Assembly (NCBI RefSeq): GCF_001439685.1
Contig: NZ_JYLH01000020.1
Span: 1-64,000, forward strand
Length of the DNA stretch: 64,000 nucleotides
Direction of reading: 5' to 3'
Source: Pseudomonas libanensis
GTDB lineage: Bacteria; Pseudomonadota; Gammaproteobacteria; Pseudomonadales; Pseudomonadaceae
Part shown: piece after piece, positions 52,980-62,774 of the stretch
How the letters are laid out: each line of letters begins with the position of its first letter
How positions within the stretch are numbered: the first letter of the stretch is position 1
The notes under the pieces: generated by a model
Told to the model about the DNA's origin: nothing
The model's database searches: none
The model's input: the letters and a program-made list of their open reading frames with translations, nothing else
Translations under genes and position numbers: made by a program

Positions 52980-53255
52980 CTAGCCCCAACGCATCACACT
53001 CAACAGCCATACCAGGGAGAGCGCGGACGCCACCCAGATGCTCCAGTCAGTAACGCCGATCACCAGCAAATGCAGGTAGGCGCTGCCGAGAAGTCCGATA
53101 AACAAGCGATCACCACGGGTGGTGCTGATCGGCAGAAAACCGCGCCGGGGGATGCTCGGCGAGCGCAGTTCCCAGGTGGTCATGCCCGCCAGGATCAGCG
53201 CGATGCCGCCAAAGAACAGCGCAGTGGGGGTGGTCCAGGCCATCCATTCCATCAT
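52980..53255 (-). CDS. glpU: Small membrane protein of glycerol-type ABC importer (DUF2160)
   Basis: A 91-residue protein with three hydrophobic helices: TPTALFFGGIALILAGMTTW, RLFIGLLGSAYLHLLVIGV and WIVASALSLVWLLSVMRWG-like at the end (here IWVASALSLVWLLSVM). It includes the SPSIPRRGFLPISTTRGDRL loop conserved in DUF2160 proteins. This family is found almost only between permease and binding-protein genes of glycerol ABC systems, making it a strong marker for the cluster. Its molecular role is unknown. Eight bases separate it from the glpQ stop. Confidence 0.87.
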   Translation of the reverse strand: MMEWMAWTTPTALFFGGIALILAGMTTWELRSPSIPRRGFLPISTTRGDRLFIGLLGSAYLHLLVIGVTDWSIWVASALSLVWLLSVMRWG

Positions 53256-53263
53256 CGATTCCT

Positions 53264-54064
<801 letters not shown>

Positions 54065-54074
54065 GTCGGTGGCC

Positions 54075-54941
54075 TCAGCGGTTGGCGTCGGAATGGGTCA
54101 TGGCGGTGTAGAACAGCCAGGACACCAACAGGATGATCAGGAAGTACACCAGGGAAAACGCCGCCGCCGGGCCCAGGTCGAATTGGCCTACGGCCATCTG
54201 GGTGAGCGTCTGGCTCAAGAAGGTGGTGGCGTTACCCGGCCCGCCGCCAGTGAGGACGAAGGGCTCGGTGTAGATCATGAAACTGTCCATGAACCGCAGC
54301 ATCACCGCGATCAGCAACACGCTTTTCATCTTCGGCAACTGGATATGTCGGAACACTGCCCAGGCAGAGGCACGATCAATCCGTGCGGCCTGGTAGTACA
54401 CGTCCGGGATGGCCCGTAGACCGGAGTAGCACAGCAGCGCTACCAATGAGGTCCAGTGCCACACATCCATCACCAGCACGGTGACCCAGGCGTCCATGGT
54501 ATTGGCCGCATAGTTGTAGCTGATACCCATGGCGTTGAGGGTCGAGCCCAGCAGGCCGATGTCGGCACGCCCGAAAATTTGCCAGATGGTGCCGACCACG
54601 TTCCACGGTATCAGCAGCGGAATGGCGAGAATGATCAGCACCAGCGATGACCAGCGCCCCTTGGTTGGCATGGTCAGGGCGATGGCGATGCCCAGGGGGA
54701 TTTCAATCAGCAGCACGCAGGCCGAATAGATGAACTGGCGCAGCAGCGAGTCGTGCAGGCGCGGGTCGAGCAGCACCTGCTTGTACCAGTCGGCACCGAC
54801 GAAATAGCGGCTGGACTGATCGAAAATGTCCTGCACCGAGTAGTTGACCACGGTCATCATCGGGATCACCGCACTGAACGCCACCAGCAGGAACACCGGC
54901 AACACCAGCCACCAGGCCTTGTTGTTCTGCACCTTGTTCAT
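54075..54941 (-). CDS. glpP: ABC transporter permease, glycerol type (GlpP)
   Basis: A 288-residue permease with six helices. The EAA-type loop is AARIDRASAWAVFRHIQLP in the cytoplasm between helices 4 and 5. It starts MNKVQNNKAWW; this ATG overlaps the glpT stop by four bases (ATGA), so translation is coupled. MalF-like half of the permease dimer. Confidence 0.88.
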   Translation of the reverse strand: MNKVQNNKAWWLVLPVFLLVAFSAVIPMMTVVNYSVQDIFDQSSRYFVGADWYKQVLLDPRLHDSLLRQFIYSACVLLIEIPLGIAIALTMPTKGRWSSLVLIILAIPLLIPWNVVGTIWQIFGRADIGLLGSTLNAMGISYNYAANTMDAWVTVLVMDVWHWTSLVALLCYSGLRAIPDVYYQAARIDRASAWAVFRHIQLPKMKSVLLIAVMLRFMDSFMIYTEPFVLTGGGPGNATTFLSQTLTQMAVGQFDLGPAAAFSLVYFLIILLVSWLFYTAMTHSDANR

Positions 54942-56035
54942 GGCGCCACCTCCAGCAGGTAATCGTCGGCGTAGAGCATCAGCCATTGCGCGGGGAAGCT
55001 GATCGACGCCCTGCCCTCCGGCACGGGCTTGTCTTCGGCCAGGCGCACTTTCAGCGGTGCGCCGTCGAGGTTGAGGGTCATGATCTTGTAGGTGCCGAGG
55101 TCTTCCACATGCACGATCTCGGCTTGCAGGGCGTCAGGGTTGTACTCGTCCCATACGTGGATAAATTCCGGGCGGATGCCGACCTGGAGCTTCTGGTAGT
55201 CGGCGGCGTTGATACGTTGCTGCAACGCCTCGGACAACGGCAGCAGCGTGTCGGCAAAGCCTACGCCGCCGGGCTTGGCCTGCACCTCAATCAGATTCAT
55301 CCCGGGGCTGCCGATGAAATAACCGACAAAGGTATGGCTCGGGCGCTCGAACAATTCACGCGGGGTGCCGAACTGCACGATCTGCCCGCCGTACATCACC
55401 GCGATCTTGTCGGCGAAGGTGGACGCTTCGAGTTGATCGTGGGTGACGTAGACCATGGTGATATTGAACTGCTCATGAATCTGCTTGAGCTTGCGCCGCA
55501 GCTTCCATTTCAGGTGCGGGTCGATCACCGTCAACGGCTCGTCGAACAGGATCGCCGAGACGTCATCGCGCACCAGGCCGCGGCCCATGGAGACTTTCTG
55601 TTTTTCGTCGGCGGTGAGGTTGCGGGCTTTTTTGCTCAGCAGGGTTTGCAGGTCGAGGACTTCGGCAATTTCCTGCACCTTGCTGTGGATTTTCGCCTCA
55701 GCCATGCCCTGGTTTCGCAGCGGGAAGGCCAGGTTATCGAACACCGTCATGGTGTCGTACACCACCGGGAACTGGAACACCTGGGCGATATTGCGTTTTT
55801 CCGGGGTCAGGTCGTTGACCACTTGGGTATCGAACAGCACCTGGCCTTCGGACGGGCTGAGCAGGCCGGAAATGATATTGAGCAGCGTAGACTTGCCGCA
55901 GCCTGACGGCCCGAGCAAGGCGTAGGCACCGCCCTGCTCCCACACATGGTTCATTTCCCGGATAGCGTAGTCCTCTGGCCCCGCTGGCGTAGGACTGTAG
56001 CTATGGGCAAGGTTACGCAAATGGATCTCGGCCAT
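54938..56035 (-). CDS. glpT: ABC transporter ATPase, glycerol type (GlpT)
   Basis: A 365-residue ATPase. Walker A is GPSGCGKSTLLN; Walker B is SAILFDEPLTVIDPHLKWKL; the switch histidine is in VYVTHDQLEA. The C-terminal third is a TOBE-like regulatory region. The normal LSGGQ signature is replaced by LTADEKQ (KARNLTADEKQKVSMGRGLV), a divergence shared by this subfamily. GlpT and GlpS form a heterodimer in the family, where one ATP site is often weakened. It overlaps glpS by one base (TGATG). Confidence 0.87.
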   Translation of the reverse strand: MAEIHLRNLAHSYSPTPAGPEDYAIREMNHVWEQGGAYALLGPSGCGKSTLLNIISGLLSPSEGQVLFDTQVVNDLTPEKRNIAQVFQFPVVYDTMTVFDNLAFPLRNQGMAEAKIHSKVQEIAEVLDLQTLLSKKARNLTADEKQKVSMGRGLVRDDVSAILFDEPLTVIDPHLKWKLRRKLKQIHEQFNITMVYVTHDQLEASTFADKIAVMYGGQIVQFGTPRELFERPSHTFVGYFIGSPGMNLIEVQAKPGGVGFADTLLPLSEALQQRINAADYQKLQVGIRPEFIHVWDEYNPDALQAEIVHVEDLGTYKIMTLNLDGAPLKVRLAEDKPVPEGRASISFPAQWLMLYADDYLLEVAP

Positions 56036-57129
56036 CAGGCAACCCTCGCGATTCGGCGCCCGGGGGCCTGGACCAAACGGCCCTGGCCATCGAACACAAA
56101 CAGTTTATGGGTGGGGATATACACGCGGATCGGCGCGTCGACGTCGTACTCGTGCACCCCCGGCAGGTGCAGCACCAGCAGGAAATGTTCGCTGCGCACA
56201 TGCAGGAAGGTTTCCGAGCCGCTGATCTCGGCGACTTCCACGGTCACGGCCAACTCCAGGTCATCGTCGTTGCTCGGCACCAGGCTGATGTGGCTGGGGC
56301 GTACACCAAAGCGAAATTCGCCTTCGCCGATAGGACGCAGGTCGACGTTCAGCGGGAAATGCACAAAGTTGGCGAAGCTGACTTCGTTGCCGCTGATACG
56401 CCCGGGCATCAGGTTGATCGGCGGTTCGGAAAACAGCTCGGCAGCGAGCACGGTCTGCGGCTGGTGATAGACCTCGGCGGCCTTGCCGCTCTGGATCACC
56501 CGGCCCTCGTGAAGAATGGTGGTGGTGCCACCCAGGGCCAGGGCTTCGTTGGGTTCGGTGGTGGCATAGATGGCGATGGTATGGCGCGCCTTGAACAGCT
56601 CGCGCATTTCCTGACGCAGCTCTTCGCGCAGTTTGTAGTCCAGGTTGACCAGCGGCTCATCGAACAGAATCAGTTCTGCGTCCTTGACCAGGGCACGGGC
56701 CATGGCGGTGCGTTGCTGCTGACCGCCGGACAGCTCCAGCGGATGACGCTGCAGGAATTTTTCGATGCGCAGCATCCTGGCGGTTTCCAGCACCTTGCTC
56801 TGGATCAGCTCGTTGGACACACCGGCCTGGCGCAACGGCGAGGCGATGTTCTCGAATACGGTCATGGTCGGGTAGTTGATGAACTGCTGGTAGACCATCG
56901 ACACATTGCGCAGGCGCACCGGCTTGTGCGTGACGTCCACGCCGTTCATCAGGATGCGCCCGCTGTCGGGCTTGTCCAGGCCGGCCATCAGGCGCATCAG
57001 GCTGGTCTTGCCGGACAGCGTGCGACCGAGCAAGACGTTGAACGAGCCGGCTTCGAAACGCAGGTTGGCGTCGTCAATCCAGGTTTGGCCGTCGACAACG
57101 CGGGAGACATGTTCCAGGGTCAATGACAT
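56035..57129 (-). CDS. glpS: ABC transporter ATPase, glycerol type (GlpS)
   Basis: A 364-residue ATPase. Walker A is GRTLSGKTSLM (G-x4-GKT), the signature LSGGQQQRTAMARALV, Walker B ELILFDEPLVNLDYKL. The H-loop histidine is replaced: the segment reads ATTEPNEALALG rather than THDQ. The C-terminal TOBE-like part carries the sequence FGVRPSHISL. First gene of the operon. A sigma-54 promoter lies about 50 bases upstream, and a divergent activator gene about 350 bases away. Import of glycerol is inferred from the six-gene order. Confidence 0.86.
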   Translation of the reverse strand: MSLTLEHVSRVVDGQTWIDDANLRFEAGSFNVLLGRTLSGKTSLMRLMAGLDKPDSGRILMNGVDVTHKPVRLRNVSMVYQQFINYPTMTVFENIASPLRQAGVSNELIQSKVLETARMLRIEKFLQRHPLELSGGQQQRTAMARALVKDAELILFDEPLVNLDYKLREELRQEMRELFKARHTIAIYATTEPNEALALGGTTTILHEGRVIQSGKAAEVYHQPQTVLAAELFSEPPINLMPGRISGNEVSFANFVHFPLNVDLRPIGEGEFRFGVRPSHISLVPSNDDDLELAVTVEVAEISGSETFLHVRSEHFLLVLHLPGVHEYDVDAPIRVYIPTHKLFVFDGQGRLVQAPGRRIARVA

Positions 57130-57174
57130 GACACGACCTTTTTTATTATTGGAATGAATCTGGCCAGTCGTCAG

Positions 57175-57190
57175 AGCGAGTTTCGTGCCA
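57175..57190 (-). promoter_or_regulatory. Sigma-54 promoter of the glp importer operon
   Basis: On the minus strand: TGGCACGAAACTCGCT. An exact TGGCAC, correct GG-N10-GC spacing (GC on the plus strand at 57176-57177, CC at 57188-57189) and only one mismatch to TTGC. Transcription would begin near 57164, about 35 bases before the glpS ATG. Confidence 0.8.
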
Positions 57191-57233
57191 AAACCGCAAG
57201 TACTTGATGTGTAAGGAGATGGGTGAATCCTGA

Positions 57234-57302
57234 TGTTCAGGAGTGAACAATCCGGCTGAACAACTGAACACTGCCGGGGTTGACAATGAACAGTTGTGAA
57301 CA
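57234..57302. promoter_or_regulatory. TGAACA array, likely activator-binding (UAS) sites
   Basis: TGAACA occurs five times on the plus strand (57244, 57257, 57265, 57287, 57297) and its complement TGTTCA once at 57234. The first pair forms a perfect inverted repeat TGTTCAggagTGAACA. The array lies 45-125 bases upstream of the -24 box, the normal position for enhancer-binding-protein sites, and next to the divergent activator gene. That the adjacent activator binds it is inference. Confidence 0.65.
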
Positions 57303-57331
57303 ACACTCTCATGATCAACACAGGGTAAAAA

Positions 57332-57419
57332 TGTGGGAGTGGGCTTGCCCCCGATAGCGGTGTGTCAGCCAGCATTTTTTCACTGATACACCGCTATCGG
57401 GGGCAAGCCCCCTCCCACA
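57332..57419. repeat. REPIN
   Basis: TGTGGGAGTGGGCTTGCCCCC (plus) and GGGGGCAAGCCCCCTCCCACA (minus) with complementary CGATAGCGGTGT/ACACCGCTATCG inner stems. It lies between the TGAACA array and the start of the sigma-54 activator gene, inside the divergent regulatory region. Confidence 0.87.
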
Positions 57420-57481
57420 CTTGAACCCATTTCAATGGTTGAATGTGCACATCCAATAACAATAAAAATGAAGGTCGCACC

Positions 57482-59302
57482 ATGGCCGAACCACTGGCAC
57501 ACGACACCCTTATCCAGGATTCCTGGCGCCGTTGCCGCGCCTTTGGCCTGGATCACCAGAGCGCTCCCAGCTTTGACCAGCTCCCTGCCGAAGGCATTCG
57601 CCAACTGTTGGAAAGCCAGCATTCACTGGTGCAGACCACCCACCAGGAAGTGCTGCCCTACTACGAGAACATCCTCAGCAACTCCAACTGCCTGATCATG
57701 CTGGCCGACAATCAGGGCCAGGTCCTGACCTCGTGGGGCACCCAGCGCTTTATCGAGCCCAAGCTGGCCCGTGGTTTCAGCCCCGGCGCCAGCTGGAAGG
57801 AGCGTTCCAGCGGCACCAACGCCATCGGTACCGCGCTGGCCTGCGCCCAGGCCGTGCATATCGAACACGATGAACACTTCCTCAAGGCGAACCGCTTCAT
57901 GACCGGCTCGGCCGCCCCCATTTTCGATGCCCAGCGCGAAATCATCGCGGTGCTGGATGTGTCCAGCGACAGCTACCTGCCGCCCTCCCACACCCTGGGC
58001 ATGGTCAAGATGATGAGCCAGACCGTGGAAAACCGGCTGATCCTCAACCTGTTCCGCGGCGAACATTTCCAACTGACGTTCAACACCGGCTTGAACAACC
58101 TCGACAGTCAGTGGGCCGGCCTGTTGATCTTCGATGAAAGCGGCCAAGTGCTGTCGGCCAACCGGCGTGCGGATAACCTGCTGGGTATCAGCCTGTCGCG
58201 GGTGATGATCGACCGTTTGTTCAAGGTCTCGCTGCTGGAGCTGCTCAACCAGCCGGAGGGCTTGCCGTTCTCGCTGCAGGCCGCGGGACGCAATCGGTTC
58301 CAGTGCCTGTTGAAGCGGCCCAAGCAGATGCCGGTGCAAGCCCGGGTGTTCAATGAACCGACGCCGCCGCCAACCCCGACCTCGATCAACCTCAAGACCC
58401 TGCATTTTGGCGATGCACGGGTGGAGAAAGCCGTGCGCCAGGCCGAGCGCCTGCTGGAAAAGGACATTCCGTTGCTGATCCATGGCGAGACCGGGGTGGG
58501 CAAGGAGGTGTTCGTCAAGGCCCTGCATCAGGCCAGTTCCCGCAGCCGCCAGGCGTTTATCGCGGTGAACTGTGCGGCGATTCCCGCTGAGTTGGTGGAA
58601 TCGGAACTGTTCGGCTATGAAAAAGGCGCCTTCACCGGCGCCAATCAGAAAGGCAGCATCGGTCTGATCCGCAAGGCGGACAAGGGCACGCTGTTCCTCG
58701 ATGAGATTGGCGATATGCCATTGCCGACCCAGGCCCGGCTGTTGCGGGTGTTGCAAGAGCGCTGCGTGCAACCGGTGGGCAGCAGCGAGGTGTTCCCGGT
58801 GGACTTGCGCATTATCTCGGCGACCAACCGGGCACTGCGTGAGCTGGTGCAGGCCGGACGCTTTCGTGAGGACTTGTACTACCGCATCGGCGGCCTGACC
58901 CTGGAGTTGCCACCGTTGCGCGAGCGCACTGACAAACAGGCGTTGTTTCAGCAACTGTGGCAGCAACACCGCGAGCCGACCCAGTGGGCCGGGCTGAGTG
59001 CCGAGGTGCTGGGGTTGTTCGAACAACATCCGTGGCCGGGGAATTTGCGTCAGGTGAGCAGCGTGTTACAGGTGGCGCTGGCAATGGCCGAAGAGCAGCC
59101 GATCCGTGCGGAACATCTGCCCGATGATTTTTTTGTCGATCTAAAAGAGGCGGCACCGCTGTCTACACGCGAGCGCCTGGATGACAACCTGGATCTGAGC
59201 CAACGCCTTGAGGCCGTGGGCGGAAATATTTCCCATCTGGCGCGGGAACTGGGAGTGAGCCGCAACACCCTGTACAAGCGCCTGCGCCAGCATGAAGGTT
59301 GA
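57482..59302 (+). CDS. Sigma-54-dependent activator (AcoR-like)
   Basis: A 606-residue enhancer-binding protein. The N-terminal sensor region has a GAF-type motif (SSGTNAIGTALACAQAVHIE, GSAAPIFDAQREIIAVLDVS) followed by a PAS-like stretch. The AAA+ core has Walker A GETGVGKE (about 335-342), GAFTGA (about 382-387) and GTLFLDEIGDMP. The C-terminal Fis helix-turn-helix is LARELGVSRNTLYKRLRQH. The ATG at 57482 has AAGG about 12 bases upstream. It is divergent from the glp-type importer operon, whose promoter is sigma-54 type, so it is the probable activator. The inducer is presumably the imported polyol or a metabolite. It ends one base from the TonB receptor stop, tail to tail. Confidence 0.9.
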   Translation: MAEPLAHDTLIQDSWRRCRAFGLDHQSAPSFDQLPAEGIRQLLESQHSLVQTTHQEVLPYYENILSNSNCLIMLADNQGQVLTSWGTQRFIEPKLARGFSPGASWKERSSGTNAIGTALACAQAVHIEHDEHFLKANRFMTGSAAPIFDAQREIIAVLDVSSDSYLPPSHTLGMVKMMSQTVENRLILNLFRGEHFQLTFNTGLNNLDSQWAGLLIFDESGQVLSANRRADNLLGISLSRVMIDRLFKVSLLELLNQPEGLPFSLQAAGRNRFQCLLKRPKQMPVQARVFNEPTPPPTPTSINLKTLHFGDARVEKAVRQAERLLEKDIPLLIHGETGVGKEVFVKALHQASSRSRQAFIAVNCAAIPAELVESELFGYEKGAFTGANQKGSIGLIRKADKGTLFLDEIGDMPLPTQARLLRVLQERCVQPVGSSEVFPVDLRIISATNRALRELVQAGRFREDLYYRIGGLTLELPPLRERTDKQALFQQLWQQHREPTQWAGLSAEVLGLFEQHPWPGNLRQVSSVLQVALAMAEEQPIRAEHLPDDFFVDLKEAAPLSTRERLDDNLDLSQRLEAVGGNISHLARELGVSRNTLYKRLRQHEG

Positions 59303-59303
59303 T

Positions 59304-61415
59304 TTAACGCCAACGCCAAGACACACCGGTGTAGATACCACGTCCATCGGCAGGGGTAGAACGTGCTACGTCCATGCCCTTGTCGTCGTAACCCGGCGTA
59401 ACGGTATTGGCATAACGACGGTTGGTGAGGTTGCGCAGGTCGACCCAGGCTTGCCAGTCCTGTTTGGGCGCGTCGTAGCCGAAGGTGGCACCGAATGTAG
59501 TGTAGGCCGCGCCATAGTAGGAATTGGCGTAGTCCACCGCGATCCGTGAGGCATGCTCCGTGTTAAGGCTGGTGTAGAAACCCGTCGGGTGGCTGTAGCG
59601 CACCTGCGCCTGGTAGTAGTGCTTGGGGATACCGGGCAAGGTGTTGTCACCGAAACGCTCATCGTCGCGGTAGTGGAAATCGCTGAAAGTGTAGGCCTGG
59701 CGCAGGTCGAGCTTGCCGCTGCGGCCGCCGTCCCATAGCGGGCTGAGCAGGCCCAGTTCCATACCCTGGTGCACGGTGGGGCTGGCGTTGGATTCGGCGA
59801 TGATGGCATTGCTGGTGGATGTCTGGGCCTGGGTTTCCACGGAGAGCAGTTCGTGGCGTACTTCGGAGCGGTAGAGGGCCAGGTCCCACTGGCCGAGCCA
59901 GGCTTCGCCGCGCCCGCCGATTTCCAGGGTGGTGGCGGTCTGGTTCTTCAGGCTGACGCCTTCGCGTGCCAGCCCATTGGCGGGTCCGGTGGTGAAGTAC
60001 TTGTTGGAACCCCAGATCATCGACCAGGCATGCGCAGGCTCCACCGAGCGGCTCAGGTTGGCGTAGACCTGCAGTTGCGGGGTGAAGTCGTAGCGCAGGC
60101 CGATGCGCGGTGCATAGTCCCAGTCATGCTGACTGAGCGGCGCCTGCCCCTCGGGGTAAGTCACCTGGGTTTCGCGGCGGGTGTAGATCGCGGCGAGGCC
60201 GGTGGTGAGCCATAGGTCGGGGACCAGCTCCAGGTCGTTGCCGATATGCAGCACGGTGTCTGAGCCCAGGTAGCTGTAGTCGCGGGTCTTGGTGCCGGGG
60301 GCGTAGCTGGCGGTATTGCCGGTGGGGGTGCGTACGTACTCAGAGGCGCCATTGTTGGGCATCGCCTGGGTGGTGCGCAGGCCGACGGTGGTTTTGCTGG
60401 CATGGCCGAACAGGCTGTCCTGGCGGATGTAGTTGAGGGTGCCGCTGATATCGGTGTAGGCGACTTTCAGGCGGTTGCTGCCTTCGCGCAGGTCCATGGG
60501 GTAGTCGTGATAGGCCAGCCCGACCTCGATCCTTGATGCGTCATCCAGCTGCAAGGTGGTCTTGTTGGCGATCCAGGTGGAGCCCGGTTGCAGGCGTTTG
60601 GAATCGCGAGCGGCATTCACGCTGTTGGCGGCACGTGGGTCATGGCTGATCTGGTAGCGAGTGAGCTTGCCGGGGGAATCATTGGTGGTTTCGCGGTAAC
60701 GCAAGTAGAAACGCGTCTCCAGGTCCGGGTTGAAACGGTAACCGAAGTTGGCGGCGATGCCCTTGCCGGAGCCGGTGCTTTGATGCTGGTAACCGTCAGA
60801 CTCTGAATCGGTAAGGCTGATGTAGTAGTCGGCATCTCCCAGCACCTGGCCGGAACTGATCTCGCGCTGGGCGTAGCCGCGGCTGCCGACCTCGTAGCGT
60901 ACCTGCAGCTTAGGCGCGTCATAACCCGTGTGGGTGACGTAATTGACCGAGCCACCTAATGCCAACGCGCCCTGATCGAACCCGTTGGCACCACGCAGCA
61001 CTTCCACCCGGCTTTGCCACAGCGGGTCCTTGAGCTCATAGGGCGTGCCGCCCGGTCCGGTCAGCGGCAGGCCGTCGAACATCTCATACAGGCCGGAGCC
61101 ATGGGCACCTGGGCTGCGGTTCAAGCCCGAGCCGCGAATGGATAACTTCACCCCTTCGTTATTCGCCGCCTTGGCGTACACCCCGGCCTGGTACTTGAAC
61201 ACATCTTCGTTAGTGCTGACACGCCCCTGTTGCACGCTGCTCATATCGATATAGTTGGTGCCGCCGGGCACGCTGCTGAGCTGCGCCTGGGCGATTTCGC
61301 CAGCGCTGGCCTCAGTGGTGGTGACTTCGACCGGCGCCAATTGCAGGCCTTCGGCCTGTACCAGCGAGCTGAGGGTCAGGGCGGCAAAAAGGAACGGGGG
61401 TTGACGCAGCAGCAT
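59304..61415 (-). CDS. TonB-dependent outer-membrane receptor
   Basis: A 703-residue receptor with signal peptide (residues 1-21, ending SLVQA), a TonB-box-like segment APVEVTTTEA, a plug (VKLSIRGSGLNRSPGAHGSG, RVEVLRGANGFDQGALALGG) and a barrel. The C-terminus is GIYTGVSWRWR, lacking the usual terminal Phe/Trp as last residue. It starts MLLRQPPF at the ATG at 61415. Likely imports a ferric chelate or a similar large ligand; no neighbouring sigma factor or enzyme fixes the substrate, and no clear Fur box was seen in the 135-base upstream gap. Confidence 0.88.
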   Translation of the reverse strand: MLLRQPPFLFAALTLSSLVQAEGLQLAPVEVTTTEASAGEIAQAQLSSVPGGTNYIDMSSVQQGRVSTNEDVFKYQAGVYAKAANNEGVKLSIRGSGLNRSPGAHGSGLYEMFDGLPLTGPGGTPYELKDPLWQSRVEVLRGANGFDQGALALGGSVNYVTHTGYDAPKLQVRYEVGSRGYAQREISSGQVLGDADYYISLTDSESDGYQHQSTGSGKGIAANFGYRFNPDLETRFYLRYRETTNDSPGKLTRYQISHDPRAANSVNAARDSKRLQPGSTWIANKTTLQLDDASRIEVGLAYHDYPMDLREGSNRLKVAYTDISGTLNYIRQDSLFGHASKTTVGLRTTQAMPNNGASEYVRTPTGNTASYAPGTKTRDYSYLGSDTVLHIGNDLELVPDLWLTTGLAAIYTRRETQVTYPEGQAPLSQHDWDYAPRIGLRYDFTPQLQVYANLSRSVEPAHAWSMIWGSNKYFTTGPANGLAREGVSLKNQTATTLEIGGRGEAWLGQWDLALYRSEVRHELLSVETQAQTSTSNAIIAESNASPTVHQGMELGLLSPLWDGGRSGKLDLRQAYTFSDFHYRDDERFGDNTLPGIPKHYYQAQVRYSHPTGFYTSLNTEHASRIAVDYANSYYGAAYTTFGATFGYDAPKQDWQAWVDLRNLTNRRYANTVTPGYDDKGMDVARSTPADGRGIYTGVSWRWR

Positions 61416-61550
61416 TGGGGCGGGTCCTTGGAATTCAGGAGCGTGGCAGGCCGGGCCCACCACGCGAACAGTGATGGGAAGGCAAGTACGCCCGCCAGGT
61501 CACGCCTTATTGACGGACCAGGCGGCGTCCAAGACAGTATCGAACCTGAT

Positions 61551-61820
61551 TTAGCCGTCCGGCGCCGCCAACGCCCGCATCAGATCATCGGCTTCCGAAC
61601 CTGCCTGAAAGCGGAACCCGTACATTTGCTCCGTGGCCAGAATCTCACCCAGTGCATCGCGCAACTGGGCCTCCGTGGGCGAGTCACGCAGCAGCTTGTG
61701 GGCCGGCAACAGCAACTCGGCAGAGACGCCCTGGACAGTCGCGGCATCGATCACGGCGAAGAGGATAAACCGCAAACGTATTTCGCGATCCGTGGGCCAA
61801 ACCGTTTTTCGTTTACCCAA
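61551..61820 (-). CDS. Small hypothetical protein
   Basis: An 89-residue protein starting with TTG (MGKRKTVWPTDREIRLRFIL) preceded by GAGG about 9 bases upstream. No family recognised. It is mostly helical with charged residues (RDSPTEAQLRDALGEILATE), cytoplasmic, and ends 135 bases before the TonB receptor start. The coding case rests on the ribosome site, codon-like composition and lack of a competing frame. The gap behind it (61821-61962) holds no feature I can identify. Confidence 0.5.
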   Translation of the reverse strand: MGKRKTVWPTDREIRLRFILFAVIDAATVQGVSAELLLPAHKLLRDSPTEAQLRDALGEILATEQMYGFRFQAGSEADDLMRALAAPDG

Positions 61821-61962
61821 TGTAGGGCCTCGTGTTTAAGAAAAATCCGAGGCTATTGCCCGCCGGGAAGCGTTTCAAGCAGCAGGAGGCAAGATAGGCC
61901 GCTTCCTACAATGGAAAGGGAAACACCGCACCGTTTGAGCTATTTATGCGCGCTGCCGCGTC

Positions 61963-62703
61963 TCACTGCACCGGCAGAAAATTCATCAGCAACAGGCTTT
62001 GTGCGTAATTGAGGCCGATGCGGCGGTAACGTTCATCAAGAATTTGGGTGAGCAAGTCGAGGCGCGCAACGATCTTGCCAAACTCGACAGCAAAACTGAG
62101 GTTACTGCCCTCCTCCGATATTTCATTGGAAAACAGCAGCAACACGCCATTGGCATCCTGACGCTGGCTGAGCAGCCAGGTGGCTTTCTCGATATTGCGT
62201 GCGGCATTGCTGACGAACTGCGGGTTGATCGAGTCAGTCACATAAAACTGCGTGCGCCCGCCGTGGGCGGTCACGAGCATGCTGCCGATCGCGTAGATAA
62301 ACGCACCGACCCGGTCGCCACGAAAGTCGGGACTCAAGGAATAACTCAGGGCAACCAGATCACGCCGGTCTCCCAGTGCGGGCAAGGGTTGGCGGTTTTC
62401 GATGGCCTGGCGGATTTCCCGCGCGGCGCTCACCGCATCCGGGTAACCCGACTGGCGCCACTGGCTGGGGTTACGCAGGTAGAGCTTGCTCATCAGCAGG
62501 TAGAGGCTTTGCAGGTTGTCGCGCATGCCCAGGGTCGCCATGCGGTCGACGCTGGTCTGGAAGAACTCATCGGGCTTGCCGCTGCTGAACTGCCTGGCGA
62601 TATCGCGGCCTTGTTGCTGGCTGCAACCCATTGCGCAGAGCGCGAACACCACGGCCAGCAACAGCGGCCATAGCGAGGTAAAAACAATTGACGTTCGATC
62701 CAT
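61963..62703 (-). CDS. Putative lipoprotein of unknown function
   Basis: A 246-residue protein. The N-terminal hydrophobic segment is followed by a lipobox-like ALCAMGC (Cys about 27, counting from the ATG at 62703), consistent with a lipoprotein. No recognised domain; the remainder is helical with LYLLMSKLYL and ANGVLLLFSNEISEEG stretches. A GTG two codons earlier is an alternative start. Transcribed alone, behind a hairpin that probably terminates the upstream small transporter gene. Probably periplasm-facing and membrane-anchored. Confidence 0.7.
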   Translation of the reverse strand: MDRTSIVFTSLWPLLLAVVFALCAMGCSQQQGRDIARQFSSGKPDEFFQTSVDRMATLGMRDNLQSLYLLMSKLYLRNPSQWRQSGYPDAVSAAREIRQAIENRQPLPALGDRRDLVALSYSLSPDFRGDRVGAFIYAIGSMLVTAHGGRTQFYVTDSINPQFVSNAARNIEKATWLLSQRQDANGVLLLFSNEISEEGSNLSFAVEFGKIVARLDLLTQILDERYRRIGLNYAQSLLLMNFLPVQ

Positions 62704-62774
62704 CGGCACCGGGTCTGACTCTGTGGGCCACCCTCGGAGTCGGGTGGCCGGGACAGGGATAGATCAGCAGAATG

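Noticed and set aside
57623..59029. Long minus-strand ORF opposite the second sigma-54 activator
   Set aside because: Fully contained within a gene with clear AAA+ motifs; translation shows no domain.
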